Assembly: GCA_902728285.1 (NCBI GenBank)
Contig: CACVBU010000351.1
Coordinates: 744,001 to 808,000 of the forward strand
Direction: 5' to 3'
Origin: Clytia hemisphaerica
Taxonomy: Eukaryota > Cnidaria > Hydrozoa > Leptothecata > Clytiidae
DNA: 64,000 nt
In this document: piece by piece, positions 1-11,396 of the stretch
Position numbering within the stretch: position 1 is the stretch's first letter
How the letters are laid out: every line of letters begins with the position of its first letter
Notes under the pieces: generated by a model
Seen by the model: the letters and a program-made list of their open reading frames with translations, nothing else
Told to the model about the DNA's origin: nothing
The model's database searches: none
Program-made: the position numbers and the translations under genes

Positions 1-836
1 CGCGATTCGCAATTCGCAAAATTAAACAGATGCGAAAGTTTCAAAATAAACAGTATATTTGCTTTTCGGGCGCTTTTAGGACCTCGTTAAACTAATTTTT
101 GCCTGATGTCCATTCATATTCAGAAATTTCGCGATTTTTTCCATTACCAAATTAAATCTAAAAATAAAGAATGTCTAATAATGACCATGGTTTTTTTAAA
201 CCAAAATTCTTTTATCTAATCCCCAATTTTCCGGTTTAAAATATGTCTAAAACCCCATCTAATTTATATGATTCAAAAATATACATCCTATTTAAGTGAT
301 CAAGAAAAAAAACCATCAAATCCTTTATACATCCTGCTCTCTGTTGCCTAGTGTACGCCCATTTGTACGCCCCTTGTTCATTTTAACTCTTCGGGACTTA
401 TATGGACCAAACCCCCTAGCTCTTTAGTTTTCTAAATACTTTTAACCTATCAAAAAAAGTCTAAATACCCTTATTCCAACTTCAGTTTACCCCTTCTCGC
501 TGCTGTTATTTAGTTTAAAATCGATTTGTACGTCAGAATCGCTATGAGCCTCCACCAGAGTTTTCTTTGGCTTCACCCTACTCAAACTTTTGAAAGTTTT
601 TACCGTTCATTTGGTACCTGAGAGAAGACAAATAATATTTCCCCTATGACAATTTCCAGACCAGAAGAAAGATTATTCAAAAAAAAAAAGTTAAGCTATT
701 TACATTTGTTATCCCATTATAAATGTCTTTCTAAGACCCCATCTACATGCTACATATATAATCTCTCCATGTTTGGGAACCAAATAACGTGTAAACATAA
801 CCATAAAAATGTACCAAAGACTCTACTTGCATCACA
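1..836. other. Non-coding flank, nothing recognised
   Basis: AT-rich sequence downstream of the minus-strand ITPK1 gene. I see no conserved coding stretch, RNA gene or clear inverted repeat. The part next to 836 should contain the ITPK1 3' UTR, but I do not see a canonical AATAAA on the minus strand close to the stop. Confidence 0.4.
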
Positions 837-1832
837 TCATTTTGCCATGATTCGAGCAGAGTCAATTTCTTTTAATTTGTCAAACAAGTCTTTAGCGAAA
901 AGATCTAAAGCACCATTATAACTAGGCATATAATTCAGATCTATGATTCCGTAATTCCCAGTCTCTTGATCAATAATAATGTCCACACCGAAAAAATACA
1001 GACCAGAATATTTGACAATACGTCTCAACAGTTCACTTATAATTTGCTGATCCAAGACACACTGCGATTGGTCCTCAATATAAGTCCTGAATTTCTGGCG
1101 ATTCGGGTCAATGTCATGCAAATCTTTGTTATGGATATTAACTTTCGAGACGGTCATCGAATCAAAATAAACAGTCTGTTCACATCCGGCTTCAAGATTT
1201 TTGACGGACGGCCGCTCGCAGATGTAGTGCGACCGATCGGCATTGGCGATTTTGTATAATTTTGAACCATGGTTGATAAATTCTTGAATGACACATGGAC
1301 TCATGACGTCACCAATGGAATGCTCGGAAAAAATGATTGACATGTCATGTGCTTCGGCATCGAAACGTGTCAGTGGCGGTTTCGTGATCAACGGGAAAGA
1401 AAGCGAGTGTTTATTCACGATTGCCATCACGTTTTCTGAATCGGTTTTCTCGACAAATGCGAATCGGGGAACAAAAACCTCAACTCCGTTCAATGAAAAT
1501 TCACATTGTTTCAAAATCTCCATGCTGTGTAGACGGTCAGCCAACTCATAAGTCTTTTGTACAGAGTCTAATAAAACAAGTTTCGGATTAGCCTGTGCGT
1601 GCATCAATAATTTCTTCAATTTAGCTTCACCAACATCCTCACCCTGATTATACCATTCCAAAACTTTATGAATAATAACGTCAAAAGGACCTTGCTCATC
1701 CAAACTCTTATTCATATCAATCACAACAAATTCAATGGAATGATCGAGACAAAGTTCTTGTAAGGACTCTGGTAGCCGTAACTTTCGACGGGTTAATTCA
1801 ATGAAACAAACACCAACTCGTAACGGAATCAT
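837..1832 (-). CDS. ITPK1: Inositol-tetrakisphosphate 1-kinase, intronless
   Basis: A 331-residue intact reading frame that aligns along its length with animal ITPK1. This ATP-grasp enzyme phosphorylates inositol tri- and tetrakisphosphates in cytosolic inositol polyphosphate metabolism. Visible landmarks are the N-terminal EQGPFDVIIHK block (residues 46-56), ITKPP with the nucleotide-binding Lys151, the His of HDMS at 162, CVIQEFINHGSKLYK (180-194), and the metal-binding pattern GVDIII (Asp284) and IIDLN (Asp298, Asn300). The human protein is about 414 residues, but its extra C-terminal tail is poorly conserved, so the catalytic core is complete here. The first Met lies only a few residues before the conserved first strand, and a possible splice acceptor sits 71 bases upstream. 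The neighbouring genes are intron-rich, so the lack of any coding intron is odd and could mean a retrocopy or intron loss. The identity is secure; the intronless explanation is inference. Confidence 0.93.
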   Translation of the reverse strand: MIPLRVGVCFIELTRRKLRLPESLQELCLDHSIEFVVIDMNKSLDEQGPFDVIIHKVLEWYNQGEDVGEAKLKKLLMHAQANPKLVLLDSVQKTYELADRLHSMEILKQCEFSLNGVEVFVPRFAFVEKTDSENVMAIVNKHSLSFPLITKPPLTRFDAEAHDMSIIFSEHSIGDVMSPCVIQEFINHGSKLYKIANADRSHYICERPSVKNLEAGCEQTVYFDSMTVSKVNIHNKDLHDIDPNRQKFRTYIEDQSQCVLDQQIISELLRRIVKYSGLYFFGVDIIIDQETGNYGIIDLNYMPSYNGALDLFAKDLFDKLKEIDSARIMAK

Positions 1833-1889
1833 TTTGTCTCGTAAATATAGTCTTCTCCGACGAAACTCGTCTTTTTTTCTCTTTTACGT

Positions 1890-1905
1890 ATACTTCTGGT
1901 TACCT
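1890..1905 (-). promoter_or_regulatory. Possible splice acceptor in ITPK1 5' leader
   Basis: On the minus strand a pyrimidine-rich run ends in TTTTAG, with the AG at 1904-1905, 71 bases upstream of the ITPK1 start codon. It could be the 3' splice site of a 5' UTR intron or a spliced-leader acceptor. RNA data would be needed to tell; the motif alone is weak. Confidence 0.3.
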
Positions 1906-2231
1906 AAAACGATAAGAAAAGTTTTTGAGTTTCAGAGGATATGTATTGTGAGGCATCATTTTGGGATCTTATATTAGGGAACAAACTTTTGCAGTGCATG
2001 CGTAAGAGGCAGAGGGCTCGACATCAAAGATTGACTCAAGTATTATATCCAACGGGTTTAGCGTCTGGAAGATTCACCTCAAAACTAGAAATCTCATGTT
2101 TGGTAAAGAGAACAGAACAGATTTTATAAATGATTAATCATATTTTAGATTCAAATGATATACCAATACACCATTTGTATAAAATAGGGTTGGGTCTTAG
2201 TTTAATGAGCAGTCAAATTGTCTACAATGAA

Positions 2232-2950
2232 GTTATTACACTAATGCACCTCCTTCTAGTGGGAAGGGTTCCCTGTGGGTCTGTGAGAAGGGGGTGTACT
2301 AATATAATTTTACCAAATACTATTCCTAGTAATATAGGGTAGTGCTAACACTCCAATCATCATAATAAATTATCAAGCAGAAATCATTTCCTTGCAAGTG
2401 CCCGGTTGCACAACTCATTCAAAGACAGTCCACTCGAATCAACCACTTGATCAAGAAGAGTTTTACAAGGCCTTCCTCTTTTTGTGTACTTATCACAATT
2501 GAAGGCAAGCAATTTAACTTATCAAACTTTAAAGCGTGAGGAGACTGTACTCCAGTCCACTTGGAAGGAATGACGTCAAATAGTTGGGTCTTAGTCGAAC
2601 AGTCGAATAGTCGAATAGTCTCCAAGTTCTGATGTTATTACACTAATACACCCCCTTCTCACAGACCCAGTAGGATTTTTTCACCCTGTTGGGATAAAAA
2701 CAACGGACTGAAACTCGATGGGGATTGATATTCCCATATTTTTTATGGCTGAGGATTGATATTCCCATATTTTTCATGGCTGGGGATTTCAATTCTTTTG
2801 ACTTTAAGTCAGAAAATTCAGTGGGGATGAGAAAAAAGCATCATTTGCAACAAATATTCGAGGATAATTTTCCAGTGGGACGACTCTTTGGATAATTTTT
2901 CTAGTGGGAAGGGTTCCCTGTGGGTCTGTGAGAAAGGGGTGTACTAATAC
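2232..2950. repeat. TIR element plus deletion derivative (ACTAATACAC ends)
   Basis: At about 2637-2669 the sequence ACTAATACACCCCCTTCTC followed by ACAGACCCA is repeated inverted at 2921-2950, giving a ~310 bp element. A shortened relative lies at 2232-2305, with the same right end (GGGTTCCCTGTGGGTCTGTG) directly preceded by a left end. Between the arms, 2718-2788 holds two copies of a 'ggattgatattcccatat' unit. No transposase is visible, so it is a non-autonomous element. Confidence 0.6.
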
Positions 2951-4902
2951 ACTTGTCAAACTTTAAAGCGTGAAGAGATTGGGTACAAGTTTACCAGGGA
3001 GGAATAACATCAAATGGTCTCAAGTCGTTGTATTGGACTTCATTGAAAAAGAATTTGGAAGCCGTTTCCTTGTAAATTCACAACTCTTCATTACCGACCC
3101 CGCCGTTAAAGGTCGTTAGGTGTATTCTCTCAGCTACTAACATTTAATGTAATCTACCCTTACAAACTCAAACCCAAATTTCTTGTAGGTATAGAGTTAG
3201 AGTTCAGTGTATTAAGATACACAACATATAAATATACACCCTCTACAGATACACAACATATAAATGATAAATGATTTTATCTTAGTTAATGAAAATCAAG
3301 CCAAAACTCACTGTAAAAATATCAATTTAGCACGACAAGACATGATCGATTTCTATCCAAACTTCAAATCTCTCTCAAAACAAAGTATCGAAATTCAACT
3401 CCTTATAACTCACAAACAGATATTCTTGTTTTCCATAGTCTACACAATAAACAAATCCAGGCTTTTAGGTCTTACTTTTGGTCCATCGGCACTGCTATAG
3501 GCGGTCACTAGTAACCCCCACCGGGAATCGCTTATTAATATCACTCCCCCCCTGGGAAATAAAAAGGTTGAGCTTCGACCTAATCACTGACAACCGCAAC
3601 ACTGTCGTGGGGATAGTATTTTCAGCTGGGAGTCTGGATTGAAGGTTGGAATTTTAGGGTTAGGTGGGACCTGGAACTCCCTTGCACACTATGGAATCTA
3701 GCATATTCAACATACTCTTTAATTCTCTTTGAACACAGCTAATATAAAAAAGGTTAATACTATTATCTGATATTCCAATTGCGGATTGGCGAGCGCCCAT
3801 GCTAAAACTCTAAAGGAGCAGGCCAATTTCCCATCGGAGAGGCTGGGTTACCAGAACTCCCGCTGCATAATCCTTGACACGGGCTTGCAAAATTCCGTAA
3901 TCTAAACCTTTCAGATGTTGAAAATTTTCCTGACCTTTAGAGCTTTAGCGTGTCGGAAGAAATTTCTGTATCTACGTTGCCAGATAATTAACACCAACAC
4001 ATGCCAAACCTGTACGTATATAAGAGCACCGGTTTCATCGTCGAAAACTTTCAGTGTTATGATTATTACTGTGTTGAAATTTACTGCTCGAGTTGTATTT
4101 CAACATTTTGAAACAAAGGAATATAAATTATACCGTATCATTGAATAATAATGTAATTAAAGAGTCTGTCTAGCACCAACCAAGCAAATCAAAGTTGTTT
4201 CTGTGTAAAGATTGGAGGCGATAAAAATTTAAGAATAACTTAAGTTAACCTCAATGCCTCAGAATAAAAACATCATACAATAATATTATCAAACTAGCGA
4301 AAATTTGCACAAACACCCACATTTTTAGTAGCATATTTTTTAAGCATTTTGAAAGAACTTGAACCTCACAAAAGTTTACGCTGAGTTCGAAATTAATAAT
4401 GACACAAAAGCATGCATAATTCAAAATTAGTTTGTAAAGCCTACCTATTATCTCTTCCAACATTTTTTGCTTATTTTCTTCTATGTCTAAATTAGTCGTC
4501 TTGTATACTAGACTAATTCGAAATAGAAGCACGCATAGCAAAAGCATATTTCAGGCTCAAAGTGTAATTAGGTTAAGACAAAACATTAGCCCTGCACTTA
4601 TCAAAAAGGTGTAAGAAGACCCTTGAAGAAAATACACCTTTCATTGCAAATACCATTTGTAAAGATTATATTTGCAAATTATCCATACACTATTATAAGT
4701 CTTCCATTGATCGAGATTTTAACAAGACTGCTTTAAGTGAACTAATTTCCTTTGAATTGAAATGTTGTACAAACACTTGTATTCTAAAAATGGTTCAGAT
4801 TTAAAACACTGTTTTTAGATCTTGTAATTTGAAAAAACACAAGATTAAAAAAATTATAGGAACAGTCTAGAATTCATTCGATTTCTGACTTAATCATTTA
4901 TA
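2951..4902. other. Intergenic, no gene seen; one dispersed repeat
   Basis: AT-rich intergenic DNA with only short random open frames. The one recognisable part is at 3783-3985. It contains 'gagctttagcgtgtcggaag' and an upstream 'ggccaatttcccatcggaga' block, which recur at 53280-53345 and 53520-53710. Confidence 0.5.
3783..3985. repeat. Dispersed repeat, copies at 53.3-53.7 kb
   Basis: The core 'tttagagctttagcgtgtcggaagaaatttctg' region (3937-3970) matches, in inverted orientation, 53300-53325 and more loosely 53628-53665. The GGCCAATTTCCCATCGG block at 3820-3837 resembles the 'ggcccgctcctttagagc' part at 53529-53550. It has no coding content, and its class is unknown. Confidence 0.5.
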
Positions 4903-5076
4903 GGGGCCATCCATATAGTACGTACGCAGTGAAGAGGAGGGGAGAGGGGGGTTAGCAAAAGCGTGCGTCGTACGTCTATTGTTTAAATGACGGCATTTAT
5001 TTTATTCTCTGCGTACAAGGGAGAGCGGCGGCAAAAATCTGGAAAGTTTTTGCGTACGTACTATAGGAATGACTCC
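4903..5076. mobile_element. MITE with TACGTACGC inverted ends
   Basis: The left end GGGGCCATCCATATAGTACG continuing TACGC at 4903-4927 is mirrored imperfectly by GCGTACGTACTATAGGAATG then ACTCC at 5052-5076. The element is 174 bp and non-coding. Ends reading roughly GGGGCCATCCATAnAGTACG are common in invertebrate MITEs, to my recollection; the family name is not assigned. Confidence 0.65.
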
Positions 5077-6777
5077 ATACGGGAAAAGCCTCAAAACAGC
5101 GGTTACTTTGCTTTGAATAGCAACCCAAAACAAAAACCTGCAATTAAAATTGTTATGGAAATCAAAGCATAAAGTCTTTTTTCAAGTGGTTAAAAACCTG
5201 CATTAAGTATATTTCATAAGATTTTTTTAAAAATAAAATTTTTGAAAAATATGACACCAGACGATTTACTATTCAAACACCACGAAACTTTAAGCTTCAC
5301 AAAAACAAGATGCATGTCTCTCCTGAGGAGGGCGAAACATTCCCATAAAAGGAATACTTTGGTCAATTTGATTTGCTCTCCATCTAGGACGAAATATAAA
5401 AAACAGAATGTCTTAATTGGATATTTCAATCACCTACTACTTGATATCAATGCACAAACTTGACAGATCAAGTGACGGATATAAAACACTCAAATTTCAA
5501 GAATCTGCTTCACCTTAAGAACGTCACAAGATCTACTATAAACAAAACATTTGTACTCATCCCCTACCCAGCAGTAGCGTGGTAAATAAATAGATACATT
5601 CGCTCAAATGACGGTTGTATCCATCAAATCTTTGTGAAAATCCGTCAAATCGTATTTCACACCGTCAAATCGTATTTCACACCGTCATATTCAGTACCAA
5701 GCTCCCAAAGAATCACAATTAAAAATTCTCACTCAAAGAAACCACAATTCTTCGTAAAATAAATGACCCACTTCAGCCTTTCTGAAAATACATTTTGAAA
5801 ATTGAAATTAAAAAAATCAACTGTATTTTTATAATCTGATATAACATCACAGCATGGATCATCCGGCTAGGGCACACCATATTTATAGACAGCGAGTACA
5901 CGAAATATAGAAAGAAACATTACAACAATGCAATGACGTCATTGAAGTATCCAATTACGTCATTCTCAGTGAGATTTGACAGAGTAGCCACTGTGAAAGG
6001 TCGAGCACTCGAAAGTGTAGAATAAGTGAAACGCTTCGCATTACAGAACGTGACACCAGACTTCTAAAAAGTATATCTATTCCTAGAGACAAACATGTAA
6101 AGCTATGTTTAAAGTTAACTTTTTCCTTATTGATTCGGATATATCATCTCAAAGGCAAGACAAAAGTCTAAGTCAGAATTTTCAAGTTTGTTTTATCTAT
6201 TTATTTATACTATCTCAATCAGATCAACTATCTATCGATTTAAGATTTTCGTTTACATTTAACTTAAAATCCATCGTTTTACCCAGTAGTACACCTAACA
6301 ATGCTTTAAAAACTTTTAGAAACATGTAAGAAACATTTAAGGCTCGAAAGGCCGATTTCTTAAGAAACATTGACAGACTGCTTGATAAAAATAGTTTCTT
6401 AAAAACAACAAACGTGTACACAATCTTTTGAGAGTTCCAATGCGTCCGTTTCAAAGGTGTGACATATGATGATAGATAGCCGAACTACACTATAACCACT
6501 ATAACAATAATAGAGAGAACTAGCCTCCAGCTGACCTATGTACGAAATCGAGCCTTTATAAAAACCATTGCGAAAGATATTTCCATTACAACCTGCAGTA
6601 GGCAGATAATTTCTTATTTATATAATGGTTATGAAAAGCAATTAAATTTAATTGTACCGCAGAAGTGATTTTTTCCCAGTACTATGACGTGATACAGCTA
6701 TAGCAACCATATTAAAAAATCCACCAAATTTTTATAAGAATCAAAATTATTATGACATCTTTTATGGTAAAAAAATT
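5077..6777. other. Intergenic, no gene seen
   Basis: No conserved coding sequence. A short direct duplication of 'aatcgtatttcacaccgtca' sits at about 5647-5686. A fragment of the TTTCTTAAGAAA-type repeat (see 7681-8413) sits at 6318-6418. Confidence 0.45.
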
Positions 6778-6970
6778 CCGAGCACCGCCGCGGAGGGCTA
6801 CTACTAGCGAGTTTGCGTATGTGCGTTTTTTCTGTGACAAAGACGGTTAGCTACTGATTTTTCTGAATCCTGACCAACTGAAGACGACTTTTATTAAGCA
6901 CTTTTATCGTTTCGATTTAGCAGGTCAAAATTGCGGGTTGTTTCAAATCGTTTCAGTCCCTCTAAAGTGC
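6778..6970. repeat. Dispersed repeat, second copy at 59.98 kb
   Basis: The stretch containing 'cctgaccaactgaagacgac', 'agcacttttat' and 'caaatcgtttcagtccctct' matches 59975-60105 in the same order and strand, at roughly three quarters identity by eye. It is non-coding and of unknown class. Confidence 0.55.
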
Positions 6971-7097
6971 AAATACATGAACTCGCTTTTGTCTTCAAAT
7001 TCATGGTGAATATTTCACTTTCATCATGCACAACAAAATCTCGTTTCAAATGAATTATTTTAAAACATTCAGTACCATCATAACATGAAGAGATAAT

Positions 7098-7330
7098 TAC
7101 ACGTTTTTTATAAGAAAATCCTGCAAAATCAAAAGTCTTGTTCTTAACCTTTTGAGTTTTAAAGCTAAAAATACTAAGATGTTCTTATTTTCACCATTTT
7201 GCGAAAAATCTTTTCCTAAGAAACTCGGTTTAAGTGTCCTGGCCTTAAAATTGTTCTTAACTTGTTCTTAATATTCTGGCCATCGAAGCCTATGATCTTA
7301 TACAGTTTGTTGTTATAAAAAAGACGTGAA
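7098..7330. mobile_element. MITE, ACACGTTTTTTATAAGAA ends
   Basis: Begins ACACGTTTTTTATAAGAAAA and ends with the inverted TTGTTATAAAAAAGACGTG. Internally it carries several copies of 'gttcttaac'. A close relative of the element at 9477-9700, which has the same internal words in the same order. Confidence 0.6.
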
Positions 7331-7680
7331 TCTGATAAAATAAAATCTCTAATGTTCTACCAAGATCATACTGTGACTCAAATGATTTTGTACACGTTTG
7401 AAATTCAAAAACTTTTTTATTATCCTGTATATTGAAACTGAAATTTCTTAATGTTGATATTTCTGTAGTTTACCGCCTGGTCTGGCCTGGTGTATCTAGA
7501 TGTTTATACAACCAGTGTTCGCACAAATTTCTGTGAACACAATAATTGAATTGACAAAACACATATCCGAATACAAATTGATTAAGGGAGACCACGACGG
7601 TAAATCAGTAATCGGTAAAAATGAAAGATAAAAATCTAGTTTACAGCAGGCCTGGATATGCAAGTTAGTTTTTAAAAAAA

Positions 7681-8060
7681 TACACGTTTTTTGTAAGAAA
7701 CACACTTTTAAGAAACATGCGGCTCAGAATGTCTAAAAACAAAGAAACATCTAAGAAACATACTGAGGCTGAGAATGAGAAAATAACATTTTTTGATTCG
7801 GTTTTTTAAGAACCTTCCAATCAAGGCAAAATTCCAGAAAAATATTTAACAGTTAGATACACTTGAGAAAGTCAGAAAATCAATATAGAAGATAGGAGAG
7901 TACCGTAGATTAGTCAATTAGACTATTGTATTATCGTCATGCGTCCTTTAAGCTTGACAAATTTTAGAAACATGTAAGAAGCATTTAAGGCTCAAAAGGC
8001 CGATTTCTTAAGAAATATTGAGACTGCTTGGTAAAACTAGTTTCTTAAAAAAATGTGTAA
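7681..8060. mobile_element. MITE of the CACGTTTTTT-AAGAAAC family, first of an inverted pair
   Basis: Begins TACACGTTTTTTGTAAGAAA and ends TTTCTTAAAAAAATGTGTA. Internal words such as 'gaaacatctaagaaacata' and 'ggccgatttcttaagaaat' recur in reverse complement at 8135-8413, so the two copies face each other 75 bp apart. Confidence 0.6.
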
Positions 8061-8134
8061 TGCTAGAACAAGCTTTTAAAATGGTTCATACTCATCATGA
8101 ACAGAATTTAATGATGAAAATTTAAGAACAGAAC

Positions 8135-8413
8135 TACACGTTTTTTTTTTTAAGAAACTAGTTTTAGCAAGCAGCCTCAATGTTTCTTAAGAAATCGGCC
8201 TTTCGAGCCTTAAATGTTTCTTACATGTTTCTAAACTTTTTGACATACTCAACCTCGTGGAATGCTGGATTGGTAGGTTCTTAAAAAAAAACCGAATGAA
8301 AAAATGTTATTTTCTCATTCTCAGCCTCAGCATGTTTCTTAGATGTTTCTTAGTTTTTAGGCATTCTGAGCCTTATGTTTCTTAAAAGTGTGTGTCTTAA
8401 AAAAAACGTGTAT
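8135..8413. mobile_element. MITE of the CACGTTTTTT-AAGAAAC family, second of an inverted pair
   Basis: Reverse-complement relative of 7681-8060, starting CTACACGTTTTTTTTTTTAA and ending AAAAAAACGTGTATATG. It shares the inverted 'atttcttaagaaatcggcc'-type core. Further fragments of related ends lie at 8525-8545 and 8665-8690. Confidence 0.6.
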
Positions 8414-9090
8414 ATGTCCAACATACCTTGTCAAAAAATATTAAGATAGTTTGGGGGAAAGAGAGAGAAAAGGAAAGGCGGAGAATTTCTTGTTCTCGTG
8501 CAACGAACAGTCTTAGTATGTAGTAAACGTTTTTTATAAGAATAACTTCTTTAAGAATATTAGGGTAATATTTCAGACTTAGAACAATATGCCTATTGTC
8601 TAGAACAATAGAAAAATAAGAATAATGCTCACCCTCAGCAAATGTACACTATGTATGTATTTAGTAAACGCTTTTTAAAAAGAATGTATTCTATAAAAAT
8701 GTTCATGATGAAATATTGGGAATCAATCAAAAAATTAAAAATATGCTAAGACTATCACCACCATGGAATTTCGCAACGCCAACGAAACTTAAGAATGCCA
8801 ATTAATAAGCATTTTACAGATAAATTTGCCATTATTTCCCCCCAGTTCTGTATTACATGTTTGAAATTTAGTTGGAATTTGGATCTTAAGAAAACCGTTT
8901 TTCAAATAGAAAAACACCATTCCTTAAAAAAAGGCGTGTAAAAACGTGCAATTATCGAACTTCAGAAAGTTTCGCAATCCCCCTGTCGTAACAACATCGC
9001 AAATCAATCAAATTTGTTTATCATCTAGTAATATCGTTAATTCAATGAAGTACATTTCATATATAATGTTGTATAATGCTTTCTTTGGAT

Positions 9091-9400
9091 TAGGTTGGCA
9101 CCGGGGGGGGGGGGGGGTATTACCCTTGTCGACTGACGGGGGTGCTCCGCTGAGGTTCGAAAAATGGACCCTGCGAAAAAAGTGACCCTGAATGGGACTG
9201 AAATTCCAAAAGTTTCTCAAATTTTCTACTTTTTCCCCAAATTTTCCAAAAAAAGGCACCCTACCAGGGACTGATTTTTCTGTTTTGGTTTTTTTGCGAC
9301 CCTAACTGGGACTCGTGGAGGTTAAAAAGGTACCCTGACCAGCGGAGCATCCCCGTAACCCATCTTGCCCTAGTACCCCACCCCCCCCCGGGGGTTGGCA
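9091..9400. mobile_element. TIR element with long G/C runs
   Basis: A run of about 14 G follows TTGGCACC at 9097. The right end is a C run followed by GGGGGTTGGCA. Inside, GACGGGGGTGCTCCGCTG (about 9134-9151) is inverted at about 9338-9356 (CAGCGGAGCATCCCCGT). Internal 'accctnnnngggact' words repeat about four times. TTGGCA on both sides may be a target duplication. Confidence 0.55.
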
Positions 9401-9476
9401 CATTCGGATCTTGTTTGCAGGGATAGCCCAATAGTATGGTAGCATAAAAAAGATTGCACACTTAAAGTTAATGGAC

Positions 9477-9700
9477 TCACGTTTTTTTTATAAGAACATC
9501 CAAAATTTTGGAGAACTTCGGCTGTTCTTAAATTTTTCAGATTTAAGCCTAAAAATGTTCTTAACATGTTCTTATTTTGGTAATTTTGTGCGTTTTTCTG
9601 AAAAATCGGGTGTTTTAGAGTGCCCAAAGCCTTAAAATGTTCTTAACTTGTTCTTAACATCTTGGCCATCAAAGCCTTCTGTTCTTATAAAAAAACGTGT
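9477..9700. mobile_element. MITE, CACGTTTTTTTTATAAGAAC ends
   Basis: Left end CACGTTTTTTTTATAAGAAC mirrored by GTTCTTATAAAAAAACGTG at the right. Same internal layout as 7098-7330, with 'ttcttaacttgttcttaa' and 'tggccatcaaagcct' near the right end. Confidence 0.65.
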
Positions 9701-11396
9701 ATTATATCAGATTTTAGCATATGAAATACATTTTGATGATGAAAATAATAAAACTGAGTGAGTTGACAACATAACTTTAAAGGACAAAAGAATAAAATAA
9801 ACCCACAAAACTTATACTAGAAGGTTATAATTAAAAGTTAGACAAACACTCCATAACTGCTCTATTATTTGTCGAAAAAATAGATTTTTCTCTTCTCAAT
9901 TTTGTTTTATTTCTGGGTCTGGTTTCCCATCAAAAAGTAAATCTCAATTTAATAAGGCGAAAACAAGTTTCAGAAATATAAAAAACAATCATCTCGCATA
10001 TCTATAAAAATACATTCCAAGTACTATTATATATGTAAAAGTTCTCATCTAATGTTCTTATACTTTCTCGAATTCTGGAAAATTTTAAATGTGTGAAAAT
10101 GAAAACTCAAAACATGGTGTTTTATATTGAAAGCTGGAGCTTCTTTTCTTTCTCTCAATGTAACGTGGTGTGAATATAATGAAAGCCTCAAAGAGAAAAA
10201 ATGAAAGAAAAGTTTTGGATTATTTATAAAATGTAATTCAAAAGTGCTTATAATAAAATATGCAATTTAATAATTCCTGTTCAACTTGTATAGCATAAAG
10301 CAATGGGGAGGTTGAGGTTGGAAAAACTATTTTCATGTGTTTTAAGGGAAAGAAAAAATTGCAAAGTGATTGACATAAAAAATGTTCCAATTTGAAAATC
10401 AAGTTACCTTTTTAACAGCATTTAGTCTAAAAAATAAAATAATGTTTCCTACCTCCTCATTATAAACCAAAATACAGTAGATATCGAATAAAAAACTCAT
10501 TTAAGAAAGAAAATCGATTCAAAGTTCACCAGACTTAGAGAATAAAACAGAATGAAATGCCAGACCTGTCTAAGATGCAATAAACAGAAAAGATTAAATC
10601 AAACAAAATTTTTCAGGATACCAACACTGGATGCATTCTTACTAAAAATTGTTTTTTGCATATTTGATACAATCAATCATTTTATGTATCAATTATTTAG
10701 ATGTTATCAAACTTCTTATCACACTATAAAATAAATTGAACAAAATTTTGTCATAGGAGCAGTTTATAATAAACACTAAACTTTGGGATTCGGCAAATTA
10801 GACTGACAATTGTTCTTGCAAACAAATTTAGAAATTCTTTCATTCCTTCATTTAGAACATTTTATAGTTGTGCATTTTTAATCACGGCTTGTACCTTCAT
10901 AGCTTTCTGACTTTTTGATTGGATCGGAATAATCAACCTGAATTAATCTCCTAAATCAAAGGCTGGGGACATTCTATTTTGCATTTGGAATTCATTAATC
11001 ATCAGATACAAAGATCTGTTGTTATCCATTTAACTTTAACAAGATTAAGGCGAAAATCATAAAAATATCCAAGCCAAAAAACCAACAATATTACTGGGCT
11101 AAAAACTCGATATATTGTGAACATCTACAAAAAGCAAGGAACAACTACTGACTCTTGTAGAACCAAAGTTGTTTAGTACATATTTATATTCCAGAAAGGC
11201 TGTTTAAGGATGAAAAATTAATTTAAAGACTTTCATTGTCTCATATCCAAGTGACATAGCAATTTTTTGGAATCTTTAGTAAAGTCATTAGCCCTGAAAA
11301 CATCTCATAGAGCACAGGATAAAAAATAGACGATGTCATGTTGCAAAGTTAAAACACTCCAGCATCAAAACAATGACAACAAGTGATACTTTTATA
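9701..11396. other. Intergenic, nothing recognised
   Basis: About 1.7 kb of AT-rich sequence with no coding signal, RNA gene or clear inverted repeat that I can see. Confidence 0.45.

Noticed and set aside
9008-9259. Open frames across the G-run element
   Set aside because: Long homopolymers keep frames open by chance; no conserved domain.
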